Source of the DNA: Ga0077527 sp945862135
Lineage (GTDB): Bacteria; Pseudomonadota; Gammaproteobacteria; Burkholderiales; SG8-41
Length of the DNA: 64,000 bases
Reading direction: 5' to 3'
Assembly: GCA_964203275.1 (NCBI GenBank)
Contig: CAXNMF010000001.1
Span: forward strand, 310,001-374,000
Position 1 is the first letter of the stretch, and every line of letters begins with the position of its first letter. Positions 24,748-35,076 of this stretch are shown here, piece after piece. The notes below the pieces were generated by a model. The model ran no database searches, had not been told where the DNA came from, and saw only the letters and a program-made list of their open reading frames with translations. A program made the position numbers and the translations under genes.

Positions 24748-25445
24748 GGGCGTTGTTGCTAGCCGCTGGCCTGGGTACCCGCCTGCGCCCCTTGACCGAT
24801 ACGATCCCGAAGTGCCTGGTTCCAATCCGCGGGCGCCCGTTGCTGTCTTATTGGTTCGACATGTTGCTTCAAGGCGGCGTTGAACGGGTTCTGGTGAATA
24901 CGCATTATCACGCTGGTGCGGTCAATGAGTTTGTCGCGAACTCCGCTTGGCGTGAGCGCATAGACCTCGTATTTGAGTCGAAACTCCTTGGTACTGGAGG
25001 CACCGTTCTAAACAACCGTGAATGGCTTGGCCGATCGGCGTCCATGGTGGTACATGCTGACAATCTGTCACTTTTTCCCGTAAATCAGTTTATCGAAACG
25101 CATCGTAACCGGTCTGCGGGTGCTGCAATCACGATGATGACATTCGATACGGATGCGCCGGAAAGTTGTGGCATCGTCGAGCTTGATGAAATGGGCCTGG
25201 TGAGACGTTTCCACGAAAAAGTGAAGAATCCGCCCGGCACTCGTGCAAATGGCGCGGTTTACATTTTTGAGCCGGAAGTCATCGATTTTCTTGGCGGACT
25301 GAAGCAGGAATTCATCGACTTGAGTATTGATGTAATCCCCGCTTTTCTGGGGCGCATCGTTACTTTTCATAACACCGGCTATCACCGCGACATCGGCACC
25401 ATCGATAGTCTGCGCAAGGCTGAAGCCGAATTTCCCGGGGCATGA
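24744..25445 (+). CDS. NDP-sugar pyrophosphorylase (HddC/RmlA-like nucleotidyltransferase)
   Basis: About 233 residues from TTG 24744, which overlaps the previous stop (TTGA) and has GGAG at a proper distance; the open frame upstream lies inside the kinase gene. Signature: RALLLAAGLGTRLRPLTD, IPKCLVPIRGRPLL, MVVHADNLS, GTGGTVLNN and HRDIGTIDS at the end. Such enzymes couple a sugar 1-phosphate to a nucleotide. Together with the kinase-adenylyltransferase it resembles activation of a heptose- or mannose-type 1-phosphate. The nucleotide preference is not readable. Confidence 0.85.
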   Translation: MRALLLAAGLGTRLRPLTDTIPKCLVPIRGRPLLSYWFDMLLQGGVERVLVNTHYHAGAVNEFVANSAWRERIDLVFESKLLGTGGTVLNNREWLGRSASMVVHADNLSLFPVNQFIETHRNRSAGAAITMMTFDTDAPESCGIVELDEMGLVRRFHEKVKNPPGTRANGAVYIFEPEVIDFLGGLKQEFIDLSIDVIPAFLGRIVTFHNTGYHRDIGTIDSLRKAEAEFPGA

Positions 25446-26689
25446 GATACCGACTGTCCCAGTTTTACGCGCGCCTGCATGTGCGATTTGAGCGCGCCAG
25501 AAAAGAAGGGCTGTGGCTGACGGGCATACAACTGCTGGATCTGCTGGCTTCAGCCACTGTCTGGCTGCTGTTCTTGCCAGTCTCCGTGCTGTTGCATCTG
25601 GCGGGATTTCGGCGTTTGACCGTACTGGTGGGGCGCATCGGGCATCTTGCGGCCGAGCCTGACAGTTTTCTCAAGGCCAGGGCGCTGGGTTTGGTGGGGC
25701 CCGGCCGCTATTTCATGCTCGCACCAGTCAAGTCAGTCGCGAACGCGACAATGCTTGATTATTGGCGTCCGCACGTTACGGTTATTGAGCATCCGTTTCT
25801 CTGCTGGGTGGTTGGCGCGATGAGTCGCTGGGCGGTGATGAAACACGACATGAGCCGTTACGTGCTCAAGCTTGATGCGTCGCAGGATATCTATCGCATC
25901 AATGCCGCGTGGGCCGGACAGGCGCCTTTGTTGAGCTTGACCGATGCTGACAAGGAATGGAGTGATCGCAAGTTTGCAGAGCTTGGGCTGCCCGAGGGAG
26001 CATGGTACGTTTGTATCCATGTTCGCGAGCCTGGATTTTCGCCTGCTGACGAGACCGCCCATTCCTATCGCAACAGCGATCCGCAGGCGGTGATGGCCGC
26101 AATTGCTGAAATTGTCCGCCGCGGCGGCTGGTGTGTGCGCATGGGTGATCCTTCGATGACGTCGCTTCAGCCAATGGAGGGTGTCATAGACTATGCGCAT
26201 CATTCGCTGCGGTCGGCACGAATGGACATATTGTTGTGTGCTCGCGCCCGTTTTTTTCTCGGCAATACCTCCGGGCTGACGCTGGTCAGCTCCGTGTTTG
26301 GCGTGCCGAGTGCCCTGGCGAATCTGGTGCCGTTGTCGGTCCTGGCATTTTTGCCCTCGGATATCGGAATTCCAAAACTGGTGCGTTCGATCAGGGAAAA
26401 TCGCATTTTGTCGTTTGGAGAAATTCTGGGCACAGCGATCGGCGACTATCGGTATACGCGCCTTTACACTGAAGCAGGGCTCGAAGTGATTGAAAACTCA
26501 CCTGAGGAAATTTGTGAACTGGCTGTCGAAATGATCGATAGGATCAATGGGCAGTACATCCCGGATGCGGGGGAGGATAATTTGCAGTCAAGGTTTATGG
26601 CGCTGTTCAGACCCGGACACTACGCGTACGGGTCGGCTGCGCGTGTTGGCGCTGCATTTCTTCGGCGCTACGCGAATCTGCTTTCCTGA
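25442..26689 (+). CDS. TIGR04372-family glycosyltransferase
   Basis: 415 residues, overlapping the pyrophosphorylase gene by ATGA. A hydrophobic segment lies at residues ~30-55 (ATVWLLFLPVSVLLHLAGF). Then come the features of the TIGR04372 group: WYVCIHVREPGFSP, YRNSDPQAVMAAI, GGWCVRMGDPSM, YAHHSLRSARMDILLCAR and FFLGNTSGLTLVSSVFGVP. It is placed immediately after the sugar-activation genes and probably uses the sugar nucleotide they make. It is membrane-associated by the N-terminal segment. Confidence 0.8.
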   Translation: MRYRLSQFYARLHVRFERARKEGLWLTGIQLLDLLASATVWLLFLPVSVLLHLAGFRRLTVLVGRIGHLAAEPDSFLKARALGLVGPGRYFMLAPVKSVANATMLDYWRPHVTVIEHPFLCWVVGAMSRWAVMKHDMSRYVLKLDASQDIYRINAAWAGQAPLLSLTDADKEWSDRKFAELGLPEGAWYVCIHVREPGFSPADETAHSYRNSDPQAVMAAIAEIVRRGGWCVRMGDPSMTSLQPMEGVIDYAHHSLRSARMDILLCARARFFLGNTSGLTLVSSVFGVPSALANLVPLSVLAFLPSDIGIPKLVRSIRENRILSFGEILGTAIGDYRYTRLYTEAGLEVIENSPEEICELAVEMIDRINGQYIPDAGEDNLQSRFMALFRPGHYAYGSAARVGAAFLRRYANLLS

Positions 26690-26691
26690 AT

Positions 26692-27444
26692 GTGAATGGC
26701 ATGTCAGGCGACTTAATATCCATCGCTCGAAAGGTTTCAGCGCTGCTGCGCCCGGAGTCCTTTGCGATGCATCCAGGAAGATGCCCTTCCTGCGGTCTGA
26801 CGCTGCTGGTCAAACTGGCTGACGACCCCATATCCGTCCGCTGTGTCCGCTGCAGATCAAGTGCGATCCACATGTCGATTCTGCAGGTGTTGCCCCGGCT
26901 CTTCCCGGATCTTTCAGAATTATCGGCTTATGAAATGTCCTCCCGTGGACCTTTGTTCAGATTCCTTGGAGAGCGGGCTGCAAAGCTGACATTTTCGGAG
27001 TTTTATGATGACGTTGCCCCAGGATCCTTCAAGGATGGTGTGCAGTGTCAGGACGTAGAGCAACTGACCTTTGAAGATTCCTCATTTGATTTATGCACAT
27101 CGACCGAAGTTTTCGAACATGTTCCTGATGACCGCAAGGGATTTGCGGAGATTCGCCGTGTGCTGAAGCCCGGCGGTCGTTTTGTCTTTACCGTGCCATT
27201 GACCACTGCCGAATCAACGGTCGAACGTGCGGCGCTGGTCGATGGCGAGCTGCGACATCTTCTGGAGCCGGAGTATCACGGAGACGTCATCCGGGGACAG
27301 GGCAAGGTTTTGTGTTTCCGGAACTACGGGCGGGATATTCTTGATCGACTCAAGGAAAGCGGATTCAGGGAAGCTCGATTCGAATGCCCCGACCGCAGTT
27401 CATGGTGGGGGTTTGGAACGGAAGTGGTTGTCGCCGAGGTTTAA
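26692..27444 (+). CDS. Zinc-ribbon SAM-dependent methyltransferase
   Basis: About 250 residues from GTG 26692 (ATG 26701 is an alternative). The N-terminal part has two Cys pairs, CPSC and CVRC, about 25 residues apart, forming a zinc-ribbon. A methyltransferase core follows, with VEQLTFEDSSFDLCTSTE, VFEHVPDDRKGFAEI and VLKPGGRFVFTVPL. Motif I is weak (LSAYEMSSRGPLFRFL). It ends the plus-strand run that began at 22481. It may methylate the sugar handled by the preceding genes, or a protein. Confidence 0.75.
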   Translation: MNGMSGDLISIARKVSALLRPESFAMHPGRCPSCGLTLLVKLADDPISVRCVRCRSSAIHMSILQVLPRLFPDLSELSAYEMSSRGPLFRFLGERAAKLTFSEFYDDVAPGSFKDGVQCQDVEQLTFEDSSFDLCTSTEVFEHVPDDRKGFAEIRRVLKPGGRFVFTVPLTTAESTVERAALVDGELRHLLEPEYHGDVIRGQGKVLCFRNYGRDILDRLKESGFREARFECPDRSSWWGFGTEVVVAEV

Positions 27445-27472
27445 CGGCCGAGACGAACTCCAATCCAGTAAT

Positions 27473-27488
27473 AAGCCGGATCCGGCTT
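27473..27488. repeat. Perfect 16-bp palindrome between convergent genes
   Basis: AAGCCGGATCCGGCTT is self-complementary and can fold as a six-pair stem with a GATC loop. It lies between the ends of a plus-strand and a minus-strand gene, so it may act as a two-way terminator or mRNA 3' end. No T-run follows on either strand, so intrinsic termination is unproven. Confidence 0.35.
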
Positions 27489-27517
27489 GTGAATAAGGTT
27501 CCGCTCCGGATTTCTTT

Positions 27518-28405
27518 TCAGCGCCACGCCACCATAGTGCGCATGAACTCATCCACGCGGGGAGCCCATTCAGGCATTTTCATCCCGAATGTCTGCTCAA
27601 TCTTCTGGTTGTTCGTCGCCGTATAAAGCGGCCGCGGTGCCGGATGCGGATAGAGCGCGGTGGTGGTGGGCAGCAGTTCAGCCCATCCTGTAGATATACC
27701 GGAGTATTTTTTTGCGCCTTCGATTACCCGTTGCGCCCATTTCAGCCGCGAGCAATAAGACTGTGCAGACAGGTGATATATCCCGGGCGCCTCGCGCAGC
27801 CGAGCCGGGTTTGCGAGCAGTGTCGCCGTGGCGTCCGCATAATCGCGGGCCCAGGTAGGTGCGCCGATCTGGTCATCGACCACTTTGAGTTCGGCTTTTG
27901 AGCGCGCCAACTTGAGCATGGCCAGAACAAAATTAGTGCGTCGATCGCTGTATACCCAGCTGGCGCGCAGGATCAGGTTTTTACCACCGGCAGCCATTAC
28001 CGCGCGCTCCCCCGCGAGTTTGGATCTGCCGTATGCATTGACCGGATTCGGTTGATCCTCCTCGGTGTACGGCGTGTTTTTTGTGCCGTCGAAGACAAAA
28101 GTCGTTGAATAATGAATCAGCAATGAATCGGATTCGGCAGCACACTCTGCCAAAATGCCTGGCGCTACACCGTTCAACTGCATCGCGAGATTCGGGTCGG
28201 ATTCGGCTGCATCGACGATGGTGAAGCCGCCGGCATTTACGATGATGTCCGGTCGGACGGCCTTGACTGCGTGCCGGATTGAATCCGCGCTCGATAGATC
28301 GAGCCCGTTGCGATCAGGGGCCACCACCTGTCCCAGTGGTGCCAGCGCACGCTCCAGTTCAAAGCCGACCTGTCCGGTCTTGCCGATGAGAAGAATGGTA
28401 TTCAC
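27518..28405 (-). CDS. rfbD: dTDP-4-dehydrorhamnose reductase
   Basis: 295 residues, full-length RmlD/RfbD. It has ILLIGKTGQVGFELERAL (GxxGxxG), GLDLSSADSI, NAGGFTIVDAAESDP (typical N/S-A-A-A-YT-x-VD-x-AE-like block), STTFVFDGTK, NAYGRSKLAGE (YxxxK) and RASWVYS. It makes the last step of dTDP-L-rhamnose synthesis. The usual partners rfbA, rfbB and rfbC are not in this window, so the gene stands alone here, convergent with the methyltransferase at 26692 and divergent from waaC. Confidence 0.92.
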   Translation of the reverse strand: MNTILLIGKTGQVGFELERALAPLGQVVAPDRNGLDLSSADSIRHAVKAVRPDIIVNAGGFTIVDAAESDPNLAMQLNGVAPGILAECAAESDSLLIHYSTTFVFDGTKNTPYTEEDQPNPVNAYGRSKLAGERAVMAAGGKNLILRASWVYSDRRTNFVLAMLKLARSKAELKVVDDQIGAPTWARDYADATATLLANPARLREAPGIYHLSAQSYCSRLKWAQRVIEGAKKYSGISTGWAELLPTTTALYPHPAPRPLYTATNNQKIEQTFGMKMPEWAPRVDEFMRTMVAWR

Positions 28406-28573
28406 GGATAAATGTCGCGGTTCAGCCTCAGGCGTTCCACATCGGCGGCCTGCAACGCCGCAATACAGGCGTTTTGCAGGTAACGGGTATCATGTTGCTG
28501 TTGTCACGGTTGCCGGAGTCTGTTTTCGAGTGGCGACCGATTTTTTCAATAATAACATAGAGATACAACGCTG

Positions 28574-29530
28574 ATGCCGCGTGTGTTGCTGGTCAAGACC
28601 TCGTCGCTGGGCGACGTTGTACACAATCTGCCCGTGGTCAGTGATCTGATGGCTATGCAGCCGGCGTTGACGATCGACTGGGTTGTTGAAGAAGCCTTTG
28701 CGGCCATTCCGCGCTTGCATCCTCACGTGTCGCGCGTGCTGCCGGTTGCCGTTCGGCGTTGGCGTCGTGCACCGTGGCGGTCTGATGTGCGCGCCGAGAT
28801 TTGCAGATTTCTGAGCGATCTGCGCAGCGTAAACTATGACGCCGTCATCGATACACAGGGTTTGCTGAAAAGCGCGTGGATTTCCCGTGCTGCACATGGC
28901 GATCGCCATGGGCTTGATTGGTCGAGTTCGCGCGAACCGCTGGCTTGGTTTTACAACCGTACGCATCGTGTGCCATGGGGCCAGCATGCCGTGGAGAGGA
29001 ATCGCAGTCTTGCGGCGCAGACCATGGGTTACGCAATTACGACGCCGGCCCGTTATGGAATTTCAGCGGCGGCGCAGGAGTTTGCGTGGTTGTCTGGCCG
29101 CGCACCCTACGCCCTGTTGCTTCACGCGACCAGCGCGGAGCGCAAGCTTTGGCCCGAAGCGAACTGGGTGGAGTTGGGCCGCAAGCTTGCATTGCGCGGC
29201 GCGGCCTGTGTGCTGCCCTGGGGTGCCGAGGCTGAGCGCTTGCGCAGCGAGCGGTTGGCAAAGCAGATTCCCCAGGCGATTGTCCCGGCGCGCATGGACA
29301 TCGCGGCGCTGGCGGCTCTTCTTGCCGGTGCGCAAGCGGTGGTCGGAACAGACACCGGACTGACCCATTTGGCCGGCGCTCTGGAGGTGCCGACGATCGG
29401 GCTCTATTGCGCGACTGATCCGGCTGCGACGGGTCTGTATGCCTGTACGCGGGCGGCCAATCTCGGCGGTATCGGAGCAACACCAGCAGTCGATGCTGTT
29501 GTTCGGGCTATGGACGGCTTGCTGCGATGA
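28574..29530 (+). CDS. waaC: Lipopolysaccharide heptosyltransferase I
   Basis: 318 residues, GT9 family. MPRVLLVKTSSLGDVVHNLP at the N terminus, DAVIDTQGLLKSAWIS, then YALLLHATSAERKLWPE and VGTDTGLTHLAGALEVP near the C terminus are typical of WaaC. It adds the first L-glycero-D-manno-heptose to Kdo2-lipid A at the inner face of the inner membrane. It overlaps waaA by ATGA. A 168-base gap without other recognisable features separates it from the divergent rfbD; weakly AATCAATAA-like bases occur around 28547. Confidence 0.93.
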   Translation: MPRVLLVKTSSLGDVVHNLPVVSDLMAMQPALTIDWVVEEAFAAIPRLHPHVSRVLPVAVRRWRRAPWRSDVRAEICRFLSDLRSVNYDAVIDTQGLLKSAWISRAAHGDRHGLDWSSSREPLAWFYNRTHRVPWGQHAVERNRSLAAQTMGYAITTPARYGISAAAQEFAWLSGRAPYALLLHATSAERKLWPEANWVELGRKLALRGAACVLPWGAEAERLRSERLAKQIPQAIVPARMDIAALAALLAGAQAVVGTDTGLTHLAGALEVPTIGLYCATDPAATGLYACTRAANLGGIGATPAVDAVVRAMDGLLR

Positions 29531-30786
29531 CACTGCCCCGGTTTTTGTATTCACTGGCGTTGTATATCGCGACGCCGCTGTTGTTGCTGCGGCTGTGTTG
29601 GCGTGGATGGAAGCAGACCGGTTATTTGAAGCACATCCCGGAGCGTTTCGGATTTTATGCGGCCGCCGGGGATCATCGTTACATCTGGGTGCATGCCGTG
29701 TCGGTCGGCGAAACCCGTGCTGTCGAACCGCTGGTGCGCGCACTGCAGGCGCAATATCCGGAACATCGCATCCTGTTGACCCACATGACGCCGACCGGAC
29801 GCGAAACCGGTGTCGCATTGTTTGCCGACAACGTGACGCGCTGGTATCTGCCGTATGACTATCCCGGTGCCACAAAACGATTTCTTGAACATTTCCGCCC
29901 GGAAGCCGGATTGTTGATGGAGACGGAGGTCTGGCCGAATCTGATTGCCGCAGGTGTTGCGCGTGGCGTGCCATTGCACCTGATCAATGCGCGGTTATCC
30001 GAACGTTCGCAACGCGGGTATAACCGCGTCGGCTCACTGGCCTGTGACGCGATGCGCAGCTTCAGCGTAATCGCCGCACAGACCGAGGCCGATGCCGCGC
30101 GGTTACGGGCACTGGGCGCAAAATCCGTGTTTGTCACGGGCAATCTCAAATTCGATGTCGATCCGCCGGCTTCGCAACTCGTGCAGGGCGAAGAACTGAA
30201 GCGAACAATAGGTGCGCGCCCGGTATTGCTGGCGGCCAGTACTCGTGAAGGTGAAGAAGAGTTGCTGCTGGAGGCCGTCCGGCGCATGGGCTTGAACGGC
30301 GCCCTGCTGGTTATCGTGCCCCGTCATCCCCAGCGTTTTGCCACCGTTGCCGCAATGGTTTCCGCCAGCGGTCTGCGTCTGCAGCTTCGTAGCGCAGGTG
30401 GTGTCATCGACCCCACGACAGAAGTGCTGCTGGGGGACACCATGGGTGAAATGTTCATGTATTACGCCGCTTGCGATGTGGTGTTGATGGGCGGCAGCTT
30501 CCTGTCCTATGGCGCGCACAGTCTGATCGAACCCTGCACAGTGGGCAGGCCGGTAATCATCGGGCCATCGACCTACAACTTCGCCGAAGCCACCGCGGCC
30601 GCGGTGGCGGCGGGAGCTGCATTAAGGGTAAACGATGCAGAACATGGCTTGGCGCTGGCGCGGGAACTCGCCGGTGATGGCGTGCGACGTCAGCTTATGG
30701 GGGAAGCCGGGTTGGCGTTTACTGCGGCACATCGCGGCGCGGTGCGCCGGGTGATGGAACTGATCCAGTTCCGAATGACAATTTAA
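29527..30786 (+). CDS. waaA: 3-deoxy-D-manno-octulosonic acid (Kdo) transferase
   Basis: 419 residues, the usual size. It has an N-terminal membrane anchor (LYIATPLLLLRLCWRGW), WVHAVSVGETRAVEPLV, LLTHMTPTGRETGVALF, PYDYPGATKRFLEHFRPE, LLMETEVWPNLI and, C-terminally, GGSFLSYGAHSLIEPCTVG. WaaA adds Kdo residues to lipid IVA, the step before WaaC. Translationally coupled to waaC. The downstream AT-rich gap (30787-30824) to the convergent tolC-like gene carries one of the repeated AATCAATAA motifs. Confidence 0.95.
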   Translation: MTLPRFLYSLALYIATPLLLLRLCWRGWKQTGYLKHIPERFGFYAAAGDHRYIWVHAVSVGETRAVEPLVRALQAQYPEHRILLTHMTPTGRETGVALFADNVTRWYLPYDYPGATKRFLEHFRPEAGLLMETEVWPNLIAAGVARGVPLHLINARLSERSQRGYNRVGSLACDAMRSFSVIAAQTEADAARLRALGAKSVFVTGNLKFDVDPPASQLVQGEELKRTIGARPVLLAASTREGEEELLLEAVRRMGLNGALLVIVPRHPQRFATVAAMVSASGLRLQLRSAGGVIDPTTEVLLGDTMGEMFMYYAACDVVLMGGSFLSYGAHSLIEPCTVGRPVIIGPSTYNFAEATAAAVAAGAALRVNDAEHGLALARELAGDGVRRQLMGEAGLAFTAAHRGAVRRVMELIQFRMTI

Positions 30787-30788
30787 CT

Positions 30789-30805
30789 AATTGTTTTTAT
30801 TGATT
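30789..30805 (-). repeat. AT-rich dispersed motif (17 bp, shared with 63329-63345)
   Basis: Read on the minus strand this is AATCAATAAAAACAATT, identical over 17 bases to 63329-63345 inside the CYTH-CHAD gene. Here it lies between the convergent waaA and tolC-like genes. Confidence 0.55.
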
Positions 30806-30824
30806 ATTTTGGCGTAACGACGGC

Positions 30825-32162
30825 TTATTTCTCAAGCCAGGCGTTGATGCGCTGCAGGTCTTCTTCGTCGAGTTCACCGGCCGCGGCAGTCAGACGGAGG
30901 AGCGACAGGATGTAGTTGTAACGGGCTTGCGCAAGATCACGTCGTGCGCTGAACAGCAGCTGTTGCGCATTGAGGACATCAACCTGGGTGCGCACGCCTA
31001 CTTGCTGACCCAGCACCGTGGAATCCAGAGAACTCTGGTTGGATACCACCGCGGCTTCCAGTGCGCGTACTTGTGCAATGCTGCTGGTGACGCCGAGATA
31101 GCCCTGACGGGCAGCGAGTTCGGCGCTGCGGCGGGCATTTTCCAGATCCTGTCGCGCCTTGTCTTCGTTGGCCAGCGCTTCGCGAACGCGTGAATTGACA
31201 ATGCCGCCCTGATAAAGCGGGATCGCCAGCTGAAGTCCAACGATCTTGGAGTTGGTGTCCGTGCCGGAGCCGCCTTGAACGCCTGAGCCGGAGCCCGAGT
31301 CGGTTACGGATGCAAATGCATCCACCGTCGGGTAATGGGCGCCGCGATTGCGAACCACGTCCTGCGACTGGAAGTTCAGGGTTTCCTGGGCGATGCGCAC
31401 AGCAAGTCCGTTGGCACGCGCGCGCTCCACCCAAGGCTCCATGGCATTGGGGGCAGGAGGTGATGGCGCGAAACTTTTGGCAGGGGGTGCCAGGGCGGGG
31501 GCAGCACGGCCGATCAACTGTTCAAGCGTGCGATTTTTGACTTCAACATCGGCGCGGGCCGCAATTTCCTGCGAAGTGACCAAATCGTATCTCGCCTGAG
31601 CCTCGTGGGTGTCAGTGATGGTGGCATTACCGACTTCGAAGTTGCGTTTTGCCTGCTCCAGCTGCTGTCCGATGGCCTTTTTTTGCGCCTCGGTAAACGA
31701 CAGGTTAGCGCTCGCCAGCAGTACATCAAAATAAGCCTGTGATACGCGCAGAATCAGATCCTGTCCTGCGGAGGCGAACTGCACATCGGCAAGCGCGACC
31801 TGAGTTTTGCCCTGATCGTAGGCGACAAAATTCTGTTTGCGGTAAATCGGTTGCGAAATCGATACTGATGCTGAATTCGAGTTGTACTGAGACTGGCTGC
31901 CGGGAATCGTGGGATTGCGGAAACGCAGGTCACGGTCGTTGTACTGGGTGGACGCTGAAAGGGACGCTTGCGGAAGGAGCCCCGCCAAACCCTGCGGCAG
32001 TTTTTCCTGGGAAGCTGTCCAACTGGCCCTTGCGGCGCTGTACACCGGATCGGATGCCAGCGCCAGACGGTAAATTTCGAGCAAATCCGCGGCAAACACC
32101 GGCGCGCTGAAACAGGTCAGGACAACAGCCAGTGTAAGGGGGGCGCTACGCAAGTGAATCAT
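30825..32162 (-). CDS. tolC: TolC-family outer-membrane efflux protein
   Basis: 445 residues with a signal peptide (residues 1-24, ending VFAA before DLLEIYRLAL). It has the two-fold repeated outer-membrane efflux domain: DPVYSAARASW, LLPQASLSAS, SQPIYRK, AYFDVLLASANL in the first half and AIPLYQGG, ARQGYLG and GVRTQVDVLNAQQLLF in the second. It forms the outer-membrane channel for type I secretion or tripartite efflux. It directly precedes pcm-like gene order common in betaproteobacteria (waaA, tolC, pcm). It could serve the MacA/B-like pump at 35.5-39.2 kb; that is inference. Confidence 0.9.
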   Translation of the reverse strand: MIHLRSAPLTLAVVLTCFSAPVFAADLLEIYRLALASDPVYSAARASWTASQEKLPQGLAGLLPQASLSASTQYNDRDLRFRNPTIPGSQSQYNSNSASVSISQPIYRKQNFVAYDQGKTQVALADVQFASAGQDLILRVSQAYFDVLLASANLSFTEAQKKAIGQQLEQAKRNFEVGNATITDTHEAQARYDLVTSQEIAARADVEVKNRTLEQLIGRAAPALAPPAKSFAPSPPAPNAMEPWVERARANGLAVRIAQETLNFQSQDVVRNRGAHYPTVDAFASVTDSGSGSGVQGGSGTDTNSKIVGLQLAIPLYQGGIVNSRVREALANEDKARQDLENARRSAELAARQGYLGVTSSIAQVRALEAAVVSNQSSLDSTVLGQQVGVRTQVDVLNAQQLLFSARRDLAQARYNYILSLLRLTAAAGELDEEDLQRINAWLEK

Positions 32163-32175
32163 TCTGGATTGACTG

Positions 32176-32862
32176 TTAAAACTTGAAGCGTTGCGGCTGC
32201 AGCGCGTTTTTCAACGGGGGGATGCAGGTTTCAAATAGCGTTACCGTACCGAAGGCGCCGCCTTGGGTGCGGGTTACCAGTTGTGCCTGCATGACCGGCG
32301 CTTCTCCCACCACTGCAATGAGTCGTCCGCCAGGTTTCAGACTCTGCTGAAAGTTTTCCGGCAGTACCGGCACTGATCCGGTGAGCAGGATGACATCGTA
32401 GGGGCCGTGTTTATCCCAGCCACGCGACGCATCGCCGGTATCCAGCGTCACATTGCCAACGCCAGCAGCAGAGAGTCGAACTGCAGCGGCGCTTGAAAAT
32501 TCAGGCACGATGTCAACGCTATAAACATGTCGTGCAAGGTTGGCGAGCAGTGCCGTCATGTAGCCACTGCCAGTGCCGATTTCGAGCACGGCATCCGTAT
32601 TTTTGAGCATCAGTTCCTGCAGCATGCGGGCCTCGACCTTCGGTGAAAGCATCACTTCACCGTGGCCGAGCGGAATCTCCATCTCGGCAAAGGCCAGCGC
32701 GCGGTGGGCCGGCGGCACGAAATCCTCTCGATGAACGTGCATCAGCAGGTCAAGCACGACCGGATCCAACACCTCCCAGGTGCGAATCTGCTGTTCAACC
32801 ATGAAGAAACGGTTGCGTTCAATTTCCGTCGACGGAGCAGCGACCGGTATTGTGGCGTTCAT
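32176..32862 (-). CDS. pcm: Protein-L-isoaspartate O-methyltransferase family protein
   Basis: About 228 residues from ATG 32862 (MNATIPVAAPS); the frame remains open upstream, but residues there are not family-like. Pcm features: MVEQQIRTWEVLDP (replaces the usual M..QQ.R..GI.D), REDFVPPAHRALAFAE, SPKVEARMLQELML, VLEIGTGSGYMTALLANLA and YDVILLTGSVPVLPENF. Classical Pcm repairs isoaspartyl residues. This version, found next to tolC in betaproteobacteria, lacks some canonical residues near the active Ser (LSPKV in place of ISQP), so repair activity is not certain. Confidence 0.85.
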   Translation of the reverse strand: MNATIPVAAPSTEIERNRFFMVEQQIRTWEVLDPVVLDLLMHVHREDFVPPAHRALAFAEMEIPLGHGEVMLSPKVEARMLQELMLKNTDAVLEIGTGSGYMTALLANLARHVYSVDIVPEFSSAAAVRLSAAGVGNVTLDTGDASRGWDKHGPYDVILLTGSVPVLPENFQQSLKPGGRLIAVVGEAPVMQAQLVTRTQGGAFGTVTLFETCIPPLKNALQPQRFKF

Positions 32863-32956
32863 GAGTAGATAAGTGCTTGTCGAAAAAGAGGAATTTTTGT
32901 CGGGCAAAGCGGGTTTCCGACTTGCAATTATCCCATATTTCCATTAGCTTAAACAT

Positions 32957-33043
32957 CACACGTAGGGGTCCTTGCGGCGGGTGCCGCAGGGTGAGACAAA
33001 CCCTCATAACCTGATACGGATAATGCCGTCGTAGGGAAGCGTG
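32957..33043 (+). promoter_or_regulatory. TPP riboswitch (THI element) of thiC
   Basis: Shows the conserved aptamer in order: AGGGGTC (32964-), GGGTGAGACAAACCCT (the CUGAGA-type pyrimidine-sensor loop), AACCTGATACGGATAATGCC and the terminal CGTAGGGAAGCGTG. The ends CACG (32959-32962) and CGTG (33040-33043) can pair as P1. It lies in the right place and orientation for thiC. The thiC frame is open into the aptamer (to 33041), which argues against a start there. Confidence 0.93.
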
Positions 33044-33071
33044 GAAGATCCTTCATCCGGCTCCTCCATAT

Positions 33072-33101
33072 TCGCTCCATTCGACGTCCCCATTGGAGCG
33101 A
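33072..33101 (+). promoter_or_regulatory. Ribosome-site-sequestering hairpin between TPP aptamer and thiC
   Basis: TCGCTCCA (33072-33079) is exactly complementary to TGGAGCGA (33094-33101), enclosing a 14-base loop. The right arm contains the GGAG ribosome site (33095-33098) of the thiC ATG at 33107. This looks like the expression platform: TPP binding would favour the closed hairpin and reduce translation. Confidence 0.6.
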
Positions 33102-33106
33102 GAGAC

Positions 33107-34979
<1,873 letters not shown>

Positions 34980-35076
34980 CTTGACGAAGGGTGCTTGGAG
35001 CGCGGACGCAGGTACACCCCTTTGGCCCGCGCCGCGTTATCAGCGATGTTGTTTACGCCCACTGCGGAGCATACCC

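Noticed and set aside
32176..32862. Annotating the Pcm-like gene as a confirmed protein-repair enzyme
   Set aside because: The active-site region differs from canonical Pcm, so only family membership is claimed.
33041..33106. Upstream ATG 33041 as start of thiC
   Set aside because: It overlaps the 3' end of the TPP aptamer and lacks a ribosome site; ATG 33107 has GGAG and matches ThiC N termini.
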